This document shows, piece after piece, positions 1 through 6,004 of a DNA stretch of 24,267 bases. The first letter of the stretch is position 1. Every line of letters begins with the position of its first letter. The position numbers and the translations under genes were made by a program. Source of the DNA: Bacteroidota bacterium (GTDB lineage: Bacteria; Bacteroidota; Bacteroidia; Flavobacteriales; Weeksellaceae); assembly GCA_018266965.1 (NCBI GenBank), contig JAFDZJ010000036.1:1-24267 (forward strand). Direction: 5' to 3'. A model generated the notes under the pieces. It was not told the origin of the DNA, made no database searches, and was given only the letters and a program-made list of their open reading frames with translations.

Positions 1-2
1 AC

Positions 3-101
3 ATATATGACAAAAGAAACTTGTTGGTGAAAAAGCAAGAAATCTACTTTGCAAATAAAAAAAGTATAATAAGGACAGAGTACACTTTTGTTTACGAGTA
101 A
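3..101 (+). CDS. 3' end of a truncated upstream gene (unknown function)
   Basis: An open frame enters from the window edge at base 3 and stops with TAA at 99-101, giving about 32 residues (ending ...EYTFVYE). It is lysine- and tyrosine-rich with no recognisable motif, so no function is proposed. Its stop lies only 5 bases before the left arm of the first F1 repeat. That is the same spacing seen at the end of the ABC ATPase gene (6 bases before the second repeat), which supports it being a real gene end. It could be chance, since the frame is short. Confidence 0.4.
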   Translation: MYDKRNLLVKKQEIYFANKKSIIRTEYTFVYE

Positions 102-105
102 TTCT

Positions 106-329
106 GCGTACAACATGGGGTTTGCCAAAATGGGGGCGGACGGAAGCCGTGTTTCAACTTTTGTAATTCTGTTGTGCTGCATACCCAGCTGGACGTAATT
201 CTATTTAGCTTTGTGCATGTCATCAACTTTTATTTATAAATTGGGCTTCAGTTAGCCGGGCTGGACGGAATTCTATTTCCCCCACTTCGGCAAGCCCTGG
301 ACGTTAGCAGCCATTTTAGGACGACACCG
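106..329 (+). repeat. F1 structured repeat, copy A (attC-like cassette boundary)
   Basis: The left arm (106-136) and right arm (279-312) are imperfectly complementary: GGGTTTGCC near 118 faces GGCAAGCCC near 289, and TGGGGG faces CCCCCA. The left end is GCGTACAAC (106-114) and the right end GTTAGCAGCC (303-312). The sequence after the right arm, AGGACGACACCG (318-329), recurs after copy D and in diverged form after B and C. This is the longest copy, with a roughly 140-base insert between the arms. The right end is the exact reverse complement of the left end of copy B (1941-1950), not of its own left end. Read as the site joining a preceding cassette to the ABC-transporter cassette. Confidence 0.75.
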
Positions 330-340
330 TAAAAAGTAAA

Positions 341-1258
341 ATGAAAGAATATTTTGAACTTCAATACAGAATGACAAACCGCAGGTTTAAAGACACAGGA
401 TTTGAACCATTACTTGCGTATCTCGTTTTGACAGTTGGCTTTGTTGGACTTTCAATTTACTTATTTAGCAAAACAGAATTTGGCGAATATATTTTTATGC
501 TTTCGGCTCTGACACTCATCGGAAAACTTTCAGAAACTCGAAGAACAGAATTTTTAAAAATTTGTTTTAGCTACACAAAACTGAAAAAAATAAGAGTAAC
601 AGAAAACCTTATTTGCTCATTGCCATTTCTAATTTTTCTGCTTTACAAACAACTCTTTCTTTCTGCACTTCTATTGTTTGTTTTGGCGACAATTTTAGCC
701 CTTCTGAATTTTCGCACGACCTTAAACTTTACTATTTGGACACCATTTTCAAAAAGACCTTTTGAATTTACCACAGGATTTAGAAACACGTTTTACTTGT
801 TTTTTGCGGCATACGCATTGACAGCTATTGCCATTTCTGTAAACAACTTCAATCTTGGAGTATTTGCAATGTTGCTTGTGTTTGCGACCACATTAAGTTA
901 TTACTCAAAACCAGAAAATGAATATTACGTTTGGAGTTTCAGCGTGAATGCCAAAGTCTTTTTGTTTAGCAAAATTAAAACGGCAATATTTTTTTCAACT
1001 TCGCTTGTATTGCCAATCGCAATAGTTATTGCAATTTTCTATCCTCAAAATATCATCATACTTTCACTTTTCTTTTTAGTTGGCTGGGCGTTTCTAATCA
1101 GCGTAATCGTTAGCAAATACTCTGCGTATCCTGACGAAATGAACATTACACAAGGTATTCTTTTAGCTCTTTGTATTTGGCTTCCGCCTATACTTGTTGT
1201 GCTAATTCCTTATCTTTTCAAAAAATCCGAAAACCGTCTTAGTAATTTGTTAAAATGA
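341..1258 (+). CDS. Polytopic membrane protein, probable ABC transporter permease
   Basis: This 305-aa protein is dominated by hydrophobic segments, about eight or nine predicted membrane spans (roughly residues 26-45, 50-62, 88-106, 107-125, 148-166, 168-188, 212-232, 236-256 and 270-292) joined by short basic or polar loops. I recognise no family motif. Its stop overlaps the start of the ABC ATPase gene (ATGA at 1255-1258), so the two are translationally coupled, and the simplest reading is that it is the membrane subunit of an ABC-2-like exporter. The substrate cannot be read from the sequence. The start ATG lies 29 bases after the right end of repeat A with an A-rich leader (AAAAAGTAAA). 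It is the first gene of cassette 1. Confidence 0.8.
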   Translation: MKEYFELQYRMTNRRFKDTGFEPLLAYLVLTVGFVGLSIYLFSKTEFGEYIFMLSALTLIGKLSETRRTEFLKICFSYTKLKKIRVTENLICSLPFLIFLLYKQLFLSALLLFVLATILALLNFRTTLNFTIWTPFSKRPFEFTTGFRNTFYLFFAAYALTAIAISVNNFNLGVFAMLLVFATTLSYYSKPENEYYVWSFSVNAKVFLFSKIKTAIFFSTSLVLPIAIVIAIFYPQNIIILSLFFLVGWAFLISVIVSKYSAYPDEMNITQGILLALCIWLPPILVVLIPYLFKKSENRLSNLLK

Positions 1259-1935
1259 TTGCAGTCAGAAATTTATCAAAAAAATATGGGGCAAATGAAG
1301 TTCTGAAAAACATCAATATACAATTTGACAAAGGAAACGTATATGGTATTGTTGGTGAAAATGGTGCAGGAAAAACAACTTTGTTCAGGTGCATCGCAGA
1401 CCTTGAAGATTACGAAGGCGAAATTAGTTCAAATCCGAACCCAATTAAAAATCATCTTGGTTTGTTGCTGACAGAACCTTTCTTTTTTCAAAAAATTACA
1501 GGAAAAGAATATATTCAGTTACTATGCAACGCAAGGGACATCAAAATTTCCGACATAGACGATAGAAACATTTTTGACTTACCTTTAAATCAATATGCTT
1601 CTACTTATTCAACAGGAATGAAAAAGAAATTGGCATTGACAGCAATTCTTTTGCAAGGCAACAACTATTTTATACTTGACGAACCATTTAACGGGGTGGA
1701 CATACAAAGCAACATCGTCATCACGGAAATTATTCACAAACTAAAAGAACTTGACAAGACGGTTATTATTTCATCACACATTTTCTCAACATTGAGCGAC
1801 ACTTGCGATGAAATACATTTACTAAGCAACGGAAGTTTTATCAAATCTGTTCAAAAAGCAGACTTTTCAGCGTTGGAAACGGAAATGAAACAAATGACAA
1901 TAGGAAACAAAATTGAAAAATTAGGACTGAAATAA
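1255..1935 (+). CDS. ABC transporter ATP-binding protein
   Basis: This 226-aa nucleotide-binding subunit has the expected order of motifs: Walker A GENGAGKTT at about residues 34-42, a variant signature YSTGMKKKL near 117-125 (STGM in place of the usual SGGQ), Walker B FILDEPFNGVD near 139-149, and an H-loop histidine in ISSHIF near 173-178. The length and the STGM-type signature fit ATPases of ABC-2-type exporters. It would energise the membrane protein encoded immediately upstream, whose stop codon it overlaps by four bases. The gene ends 6 bases before the left arm of F1 copy B. The signature variant occurs in functional family members, so there is no sign of inactivation. Confidence 0.9.
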   Translation: MIAVRNLSKKYGANEVLKNINIQFDKGNVYGIVGENGAGKTTLFRCIADLEDYEGEISSNPNPIKNHLGLLLTEPFFFQKITGKEYIQLLCNARDIKISDIDDRNIFDLPLNQYASTYSTGMKKKLALTAILLQGNNYFILDEPFNGVDIQSNIVITEIIHKLKELDKTVIISSHIFSTLSDTCDEIHLLSNGSFIKSVQKADFSALETEMKQMTIGNKIEKLGLK

Positions 1936-1940
1936 ATAAC

Positions 1941-2097
1941 GGCTGCTAACACGGGTTTTGCGTCAGGCGGGCTGAAGTGCAAAATCTGGACAGTAGTTTT
2001 TCAATTAAACATTAGTAATAATATCAACTTTTGTGCTTCGAAATCCCGCCCGAACGCAAAGCCCGAAAACGTTATCAGCAACCCTAAACGAACGACA
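1941..2097 (+). repeat. F1 structured repeat, copy B (attC-like cassette boundary)
   Basis: The left arm 1941-1971 begins GGCTGCTAAC and includes GGGTTTTGCGTC. The right arm 2045-2079 includes GAACGCAAAGCCC and ends GTTATCAGC. The arms pair with a conserved T/G mismatch (GGTTT facing AAGCC) and one extra base in the right arm. An inner partial stem (GAAGTGCAAAA near 1974 with TTTTGTGCTTC near 2029) extends the fold. The outer ends do not match each other: the left end matches the right end of copy A, and the right end matches the left end of copy C. The trailing AACGAACGACA (2087-2097) is a diverged form of the shared head sequence. Confidence 0.8.
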
Positions 2098-2147
2098 GTG
2101 CTAAAATTAAACGACAGAAAGAAAATGACCAAACAAGCCAACGCTTC

Positions 2148-2214
2148 GGCAAAATTAAAAGAGGTGCAATCAACCGCACCAAGCCAACGCTGTTGCACCA
2201 CATTTAATTTTGCC
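2148..2214 (+). repeat. F2 hairpin, cassette 2 head copy (arms in permuted order)
   Basis: The arms 2148-2169 and 2193-2214 are complementary at 20 of 22 positions. The two mismatches are the pair conserved in all F2 copies, where AAGAG faces CACAT. In this copy the AAGAG arm comes first and the CACAT arm second, the reverse of the other three copies. The sequence after the second arm (CCCCAACCACACAACGCC) resembles the loop of the copy upstream of hsdM, and the sequence before the first arm (CAAGCCAACGCTTC) resembles the end of that loop. This suggests a permuted or recombined element. Confidence 0.65.
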
Positions 2215-2287
2215 CCAACCACACAACGCCCAAACAGACAGATACATAAAAATTGAATCAACAAATACACCACAAGAAATATTTTAT

Positions 2288-2295
2288 TATTTTTG
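2288..2295 (+). promoter_or_regulatory. Candidate Bacteroidota -7 box for the ter operon
   Basis: TATTTTTG is a perfect match to the Bacteroidota -7 consensus TAnnTTTG. No good -33 TTG element lies at the usual spacing (the nearest TTG, at 2253, is too far upstream), so confidence is limited. If used, transcription would start near 2302 and leave a leader of about 285 bases that contains the long hairpin at 2381-2508 before the first terD start. Confidence 0.35.
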
Positions 2296-2380
2296 CAGAT
2301 TGGACAAAAAGAAATTAAAAAACAATGAACTAAAAAAAGAATTAAAGACATATAAAATATAGCGTTTCGCTTTAAAAATC

Positions 2381-2508
2381 CTGTATTCTGAAACCTTGCA
2401 AAATTTCAAATGTAGCACAGGAGGGTAAAAGTGGAAACGCCTACGGTAAAGCGTGGGCGTTCCTTTTTGCTTTGTGCTACGGGTTTTTGCAAGGACCTCA
2501 GGATACAA
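2381..2508 (+). promoter_or_regulatory. Long imperfect hairpin in the ter operon leader
   Basis: Nested complementary blocks span 128 bases: TGTATTCTGA (2382) with TCAGGATACA (2498), CCTTGCAAAA (2394) with TTTTGCAAGG (2485), GTAGCACA (2412) with TGTGCTAC (2473), AAAAG (2427) with a T-run near 2463, and GGAAACGCC (2433) with GGCGTTCC (2456). The terminal loop is about 14 bases. The blocks are separated by short unpaired bulges, as in a structured RNA. It ends about 80 bases before the first terD start and has no downstream T-tract, so it does not look like a simple terminator. It does not match a riboswitch class that I recognise. Confidence 0.55.
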
Positions 2509-2586
2509 GCAGTGGGAATTAGCTCACGTTCTTTTTTTGCGTAAACGCCAAATTGAAAAGTGTAATTTTTTAAAACAAATATCAAT

Positions 2587-3207
2587 ATGGCAATCAACTT
2601 ACAAAAAGGTCAGAAAATTGACATTGGTCTTACCAAAATGACCATAGGTTTGGGCTGGGACCCAAACGAAGGAACAGGACACGACTTCGATTTAGATGCT
2701 TCGGCATTTATGATTGATGTGAAAAGAAAGCTTGTTTCTGAAAATCACTTTATTTTTTACAATAACTATTGTGGAAACGGAATACACGGACGAGATAATC
2801 CTTGTGTGAATTGTGGGGAAGGAAAATATGGTTTAATACACACGGGAGATGACCCTGACGGAAAATCAAGTGACGGTGATGATGACGAAAGCATTAAAAT
2901 AAATTTATCCAAAGTCGGAAATGAAGTTGAAGAAATACTATTCGTTGTAACAATCGATCAATTTGAACAGAGGAAACAAAATTTTGGGCAAGTAAGAAAC
3001 TCATACATCAGAATAGTTGATGATGTTTCAGGTGAGGAAATCGCCAAATACGAATTGGGAGAGGATTTCTCGATTGAAACAGGGGTGGAATTTGGAAGAC
3101 TTTACAAAAGAAACAGTCAATGGAAATTTGAGGCTTCGGGAATTGGCTACAAAGAAGACTTGGCATTTTTCTTAGAAAAATATTATGACGGAGATATTAA
3201 AAAATAA
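2587..3207 (+). CDS. terD: TerD domain protein with a cysteine-containing insertion
   Basis: This 206-aa protein has the TerD fold signatures: N-terminal MAINLQKGQ, IGLGWD at residues 20-25, DFDLDASAF at 33-41, and the acidic calcium-binding stretch around HTGDD (85-89) and SDGDDDESI (95-103). TerD proteins are cytosolic calcium-binding proteins of tellurite and general stress systems, thought to associate with membrane-linked Ter complexes. Unusually, the loop between FYNN (57-60) and HTGD is expanded and carries Cys62, Cys73 and Cys76 (a CxxC), where the usual loop is short and cysteine-free; the downstream paralogue lacks these cysteines. The ATG is chosen because MAINLQKGQ is the common TerD N-terminus and is shared with the next gene. 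It opens the operon, 11 bases before the second terD. Confidence 0.9.
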   Translation: MAINLQKGQKIDIGLTKMTIGLGWDPNEGTGHDFDLDASAFMIDVKRKLVSENHFIFYNNYCGNGIHGRDNPCVNCGEGKYGLIHTGDDPDGKSSDGDDDESIKINLSKVGNEVEEILFVVTIDQFEQRKQNFGQVRNSYIRIVDDVSGEEIAKYELGEDFSIETGVEFGRLYKRNSQWKFEASGIGYKEDLAFFLEKYYDGDIKK

Positions 3208-3218
3208 AAATTAAAATT

Positions 3219-3890
3219 ATGGCAATCAATTTACAGAAAGGTCAAACCATTGACCTGCGAAAAAATGACAGAGGAGAAAGTTTTGATTTATCAACGGTAA
3301 CAGTTGGTTTAGGTTGGGACGTTCGTCAAAAACAAAGCGGTTTTCTTGGAAAAATTTTTGGAGGAAAAGAAGAAGAATACGACTTAGACGCTATTGCGTT
3401 TTTGCTTGACAGCAACGGAAAAGTTGCTGATTTAGGCAGAACGGTACAAGCCCAAAACGGCAGACAGGTTGGGCTTTATGGCGGTGATGTTATTTTCTTC
3501 AATTCACTAAAACACCCAAGCGGACATATTTGGCTAACAGGCGACAACCGCACAGGTGCAGGCGATGGCGATGATGAACAAATCATCGTAAAATTAGATT
3601 CACTTTCAGAGAAGTACCAGAAAATTCTTTTTGTGGTTTCTATCTATCAGGGTCGCCAAAACAACCAACATTTCGGAATGGTTGAAAATGCTTTTATCCG
3701 TGCGGTGGACAACCGAGGAAAAGAAATTGCAAAATTCAGTTTGTCGGGCGACAGCACTTATAACGGAGTGTGTTCAATGGTGTTTGCAGAAGTGTATCGT
3801 CATAATGGCGATTGGAAATTTCGTGCCATTGGCGAACCACACCACACGGACAATTTCATTGACATTTTAAAAAATTATACATACCAATAA
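3219..3890 (+). CDS. terD: TerD domain protein
   Basis: This 223-aa TerD paralogue shares the N-terminus MAINLQKGQ with the preceding gene. It contains VGLGWD (29-34), YDLDAIAFLLD (about 54-64) and the canonical acidic loop LTGDNRTGAGDGDDEQI (about 106-122). A short insertion (GFLGKIFGGKEEE, about 41-53) sits between the first two motifs, a feature of some TerD/TerE-type proteins. The C-terminal strands (FAEVYRHNGDWKFRAIG) are intact, so the protein appears complete and calcium-binding. It lies 2 bases before terY. Two differently elaborated TerD proteins in a row suggest a hetero-oligomer, but that is inference. The exact paralogue name (TerD, TerE or TerZ) cannot be fixed from sequence alone. 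Confidence 0.9.
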   Translation: MAINLQKGQTIDLRKNDRGESFDLSTVTVGLGWDVRQKQSGFLGKIFGGKEEEYDLDAIAFLLDSNGKVADLGRTVQAQNGRQVGLYGGDVIFFNSLKHPSGHIWLTGDNRTGAGDGDDEQIIVKLDSLSEKYQKILFVVSIYQGRQNNQHFGMVENAFIRAVDNRGKEIAKFSLSGDSTYNGVCSMVFAEVYRHNGDWKFRAIGEPHHTDNFIDILKNYTYQ

Positions 3891-3892
3891 TT

Positions 3893-4531
3893 ATGAGAAG
3901 ATTACCAGTTTATTTATTGCTTGACACATCAGGCTCAATGAGTGGCGAACCCATTGAAGCCGTAAAAAATGGTGTGCAGGTTTTGGTTTCAACATTACGC
4001 CAAGACCCTTACGCTTTGGAAACAGCTTATCTAAGCGTTATCACATTTGACAGCAATGTACAACAGCTTGTTCCATTGACAGACCTTGCTTCGTTTCAAC
4101 AGCCGACTATTTCCGCAAGTGGCGGAACATCGTTAGGCGGAGGGTTGAAATTATTAGCCGAATGTATTGACCGAGAAATTGCCAAATCAACACCTGAACA
4201 AAAAGGCGATTGGAAACCGCTTGTCTTTATTATGACAGACGGTATGCCTACCGATGACTGGCAAAGGGGACTTGCAGAATTTCAACAACGAAAAGCAGGT
4301 ATTGTAGTGGCTTGTGCAGCAGGTTCGGGTGCTGACACCAACATTTTGAAACAAATTACAGAAGTGGTTGTATCGCTTGATACGGCTGATTCTGCAACAA
4401 TCAAAGCATTTTTCAAATGGGTTTCGGCTTCTATCAGCACAGGCAGTCAAAAAATTGAAAGCGGAGGAAAAGAAGTTGCAGGACTGAACGAATTACCGCC
4501 ACCACCACCCGAAGTAAATATCGTTGTATAA
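3893..4531 (+). CDS. terY: TerY-type vWA protein with intact MIDAS
   Basis: At 212 aa the protein has the usual length of TerY. It is almost entirely one von Willebrand factor A domain. All MIDAS metal-binding positions are present: DTSGS at residues 11-15, Thr79 in GGTSLG, and Asp116 in MTDGMPTDD. TerY proteins are cytosolic vWA adaptors in Ter systems and group with a PP2C phosphatase and a kinase (the TerY-P module), both encoded downstream here. The C-terminus is a proline-rich tail, LPPPPPEVNIVV, that is closely matched in the second vWA paralogue (LPPPPAEVHLVI), which hints at a shared docking peptide. The start MRRLPVYLL is the typical TerY N-terminus and lies 2 bases after the terD stop. 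Confidence 0.92.
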   Translation: MRRLPVYLLLDTSGSMSGEPIEAVKNGVQVLVSTLRQDPYALETAYLSVITFDSNVQQLVPLTDLASFQQPTISASGGTSLGGGLKLLAECIDREIAKSTPEQKGDWKPLVFIMTDGMPTDDWQRGLAEFQQRKAGIVVACAAGSGADTNILKQITEVVVSLDTADSATIKAFFKWVSASISTGSQKIESGGKEVAGLNELPPPPPEVNIVV

Positions 4532-4532
4532 A

Positions 4533-4703
4533 ATGGGGAAATTCGGTTGGTCATTTTCGTGGAAAAGGGCATTAGGAATTACCCAAGCAAAACAACGTTT
4601 TGCAAGGAAAACGGGTGTTCCAACTTCACGACAAGGAATAGAAAGAAAAATAGGTTCATCAATAATGAATGTAATTCTCAAAACCGTATTGGGTAAAAAA
4701 TAG
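4533..4703 (+). CDS. Small basic protein of the ter operon (56 aa)
   Basis: A short gene fills the gap between terY and the TerB-like gene. ATG is at 4533, one base after the terY stop, and TAG ends at 4703. The 56-residue product begins MGKFGWSFSWKRALGI, is rich in Lys and Arg (net positive), has a Gly/aromatic N-terminus, and ends TVLGKK. The close spacing, matching strand and operon position make a real gene likely. My impression is that small proteins with a similar FSWKRALGI opening recur in other bacterial genomes as uncharacterised proteins, but I cannot check this here. No catalytic motif is visible and no function is proposed; the charge would suit binding to nucleic acid or to an acidic partner such as TerB or TerD. 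Confidence 0.7.
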   Translation: MGKFGWSFSWKRALGITQAKQRFARKTGVPTSRQGIERKIGSSIMNVILKTVLGKK

Positions 4704-4729
4704 TTTCAAACAATTAAAAGAAAAACAAA

Positions 4730-5110
4730 ATGAAAAGTTTAGAACAATTAAAAAATGAAATTCTTGCTGACGGAATTATTGATGCAGCAGAAGTAAAAGA
4801 ATTAGAAACCGTATTATTTGCAGACGGTAAAATTGATACCGAAGAAGCAGAATTTCTTTTTGACTTGAACAATGCTGTTTCGGGAAAAGCCAACCACGAA
4901 AGTTGGGAAGCATTATTTATCAAAGCCGTTTCAAGTTATTTATTGGAAGATGAAACTTCGGCAGGAGAAATTGATACCAACGAAGCGGAGTGGCTTTACA
5001 ACAAAATAAAAGGCGATGGTCAAATTGATTCAACCGAAAAGAATTTGTTACTGCATTTAAAAAATGTGTCAAAAAACTTTCCTGATAACCTTGAAACACT
5101 TTTGAAATAA
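4730..5110 (+). CDS. TerB-like acidic helical protein
   Basis: This 126-aa protein is acidic and predicted all-helical. It has three repeats of an acidic DG-x-ID-x-x-E pattern: ADGIIDAAEVKEL (about 14-26), ADGKIDTEEAEFL (about 31-43) and GDGQIDSTEKNLL (about 95-107). This pattern is characteristic of TerB-family domains, which bind metal through acidic residues and work with TerC at the membrane in Ter systems. There is no signal peptide or membrane span. It starts 26 bases after the small basic gene and stops 2 bases before the next vWA gene. EF-hand-like proteins would be an alternative, but the helical spacing and the ter context favour TerB. Confidence 0.75.
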   Translation: MKSLEQLKNEILADGIIDAAEVKELETVLFADGKIDTEEAEFLFDLNNAVSGKANHESWEALFIKAVSSYLLEDETSAGEIDTNEAEWLYNKIKGDGQIDSTEKNLLLHLKNVSKNFPDNLETLLK

Positions 5111-5112
5111 GA

Positions 5113-5748
5113 ATGAGAAGATTACCTGTATATCTTTTAATAGAAACATCAGGCGGAATGCGTGGTGAACGGATAGAAGCTGTGAAAAATGGCTTGCAGG
5201 TTTTGGTTTCAAAACTTAGGCAAGACCCATTTGCTTTGGAATCAGTGTATATAAGCATTATCACGTTTGACCGAGAACCTAAGCAGGTATTGCCATTGAC
5301 AGATTTGGAATCGCTACAATTACCCGAAATCGAAATTCCTGAATCAAGTCCGCCATTCACGGGGAAAGCATTGTTCTTTCTCAACGAAAAATTAAATCAA
5401 GAATTGCTAAAAGGCACAAGCGAACAAAAAGGCGATTGGCGACCCTTGCTTTTTATTTTAACGAGAGGAGTTCCTGCCGACAAGAAAGATTTTAAAGAAT
5501 CCGTATCACGCATTAAGGCACAAAATTTTGCGTCCATTGTTGCTTGCTCGGCAGGTTCTCATTCATCTGATACGGAATTGAAAGAACTAACCGATAATGT
5601 TGTTCATCTTGATACAGCCGACAGTTCAACGCTGATGTCGTTTTTTAAATGGGTATCGGCTTCAATCGGAACAGGAAATAAAAGCGTAGGCACAACAGAA
5701 GAAATTGTTTTACCACCGCCACCTGCGGAAGTTCATTTAGTGATTTAA
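5113..5748 (+). CDS. TerY-like vWA paralogue with degenerate MIDAS
   Basis: This 211-aa protein is clearly a duplicate of the TerY at 3893: the same MRRLPVYLL start, near-identical EAVKNGxQVLVS and EQKGDW segments, and the same LPPPPxEV tail. Its metal site is broken at most positions. The DxSxS motif is ETSGG (11-15), the GGTSLG loop is replaced by ESSPPFTG (77-84), and the TDG aspartate is arginine (LTRGVPADK, Arg118). The rest of the fold is well preserved and the frame is open, so this is not a pseudogene. It is better read as a metal-independent scaffold or decoy paired with the intact TerY. It starts 2 bases after the TerB-like gene and ends 1 base before the next. Confidence 0.88.
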   Translation: MRRLPVYLLIETSGGMRGERIEAVKNGLQVLVSKLRQDPFALESVYISIITFDREPKQVLPLTDLESLQLPEIEIPESSPPFTGKALFFLNEKLNQELLKGTSEQKGDWRPLLFILTRGVPADKKDFKESVSRIKAQNFASIVACSAGSHSSDTELKELTDNVVHLDTADSSTLMSFFKWVSASIGTGNKSVGTTEEIVLPPPPAEVHLVI

Positions 5749-5749
5749 A

Positions 5750-6004
5750 ATGCGTAATTGGCTTGTCATATTAACCGATATTTTCATTGTAGGGCTTTTT
5801 CTCTACTCTAAACTTTTGCCCTATAAAGACAAACTAAATCCGAACTATAAAAGCATATTCAATTTTTTCAACGGCATATTCAATCCTGTTTTCAACTTAC
5901 TCAAAAAGTTTTTTAAACCCTATCACGTTGGCGGTGGTGTAGGCGTGGATATGACACAAATTGTTTTACTAATAATAATCCTTATAATTCAAACAATGCT
6001 ATGA
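5750..6004 (+). CDS. Small YggT-like membrane protein
   Basis: This 84-aa protein has an N-terminal hydrophobic segment (about residues 3-20), a middle amphipathic basic stretch with the pattern NPVFNLLKKFFKPYHVGG (about 45-62), and a C-terminal hydrophobic segment (about 66-83). The order of hydrophobic span, (D/N)P-x-hydrophobic-basic stretch, G-x-D and final span resembles YggT-family membrane proteins, although its score against that family cannot be computed here. Its stop overlaps the next vWA gene (ATGA at 6001-6004), so the two are translationally coupled. It could anchor the vWA/TerB complex at the membrane alongside TerC (inference). Confidence 0.75.
   Translation: MRNWLVILTDIFIVGLFLYSKLLPYKDKLNPNYKSIFNFFNGIFNPVFNLLKKFFKPYHVGGGVGVDMTQIVLLIIILIIQTML

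Larger units (their letters stand above)
304..2071 (+). mobile_element. Putative integron-like cassette 1 (ABC transporter payload)
   Basis: Bounds are set at the G^TT point of the F1 copies A and B by analogy with integron attC recombination. GTTAGCAGCC at 303-312 is a perfect 10-base reverse complement of GGCTGCTAAC at 1941-1950, as expected if both came from one circular molecule. The payload is two overlapping genes, and the last stop is 6 bases before the terminal repeat, the compact layout typical of gene cassettes. No F2 hairpins are present, unlike in the two larger cassettes. The boundary pattern is seen; mobility is inferred. Confidence 0.5.

Noticed and set aside
1941..2097. F1 repeats as ordinary rho-independent terminators or a decayed IS
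   Set aside because: There is no T-tract, the loops are 70-140 bases, no transposase remnant or clear target duplication is visible, and the cross-module matching of ends is not explained by either idea.
2001..2351. 116-aa minus-strand open frame
   Set aside because: It covers F1-B, F2-B and the AT-rich leader on the opposite strand to every gene here, and its translation has no motif.
2453..2641. 62-aa + strand frame overlapping the first terD
   Set aside because: It lies in the leader hairpin and then out of frame with terD, whose conserved N-terminus fixes the real frame.
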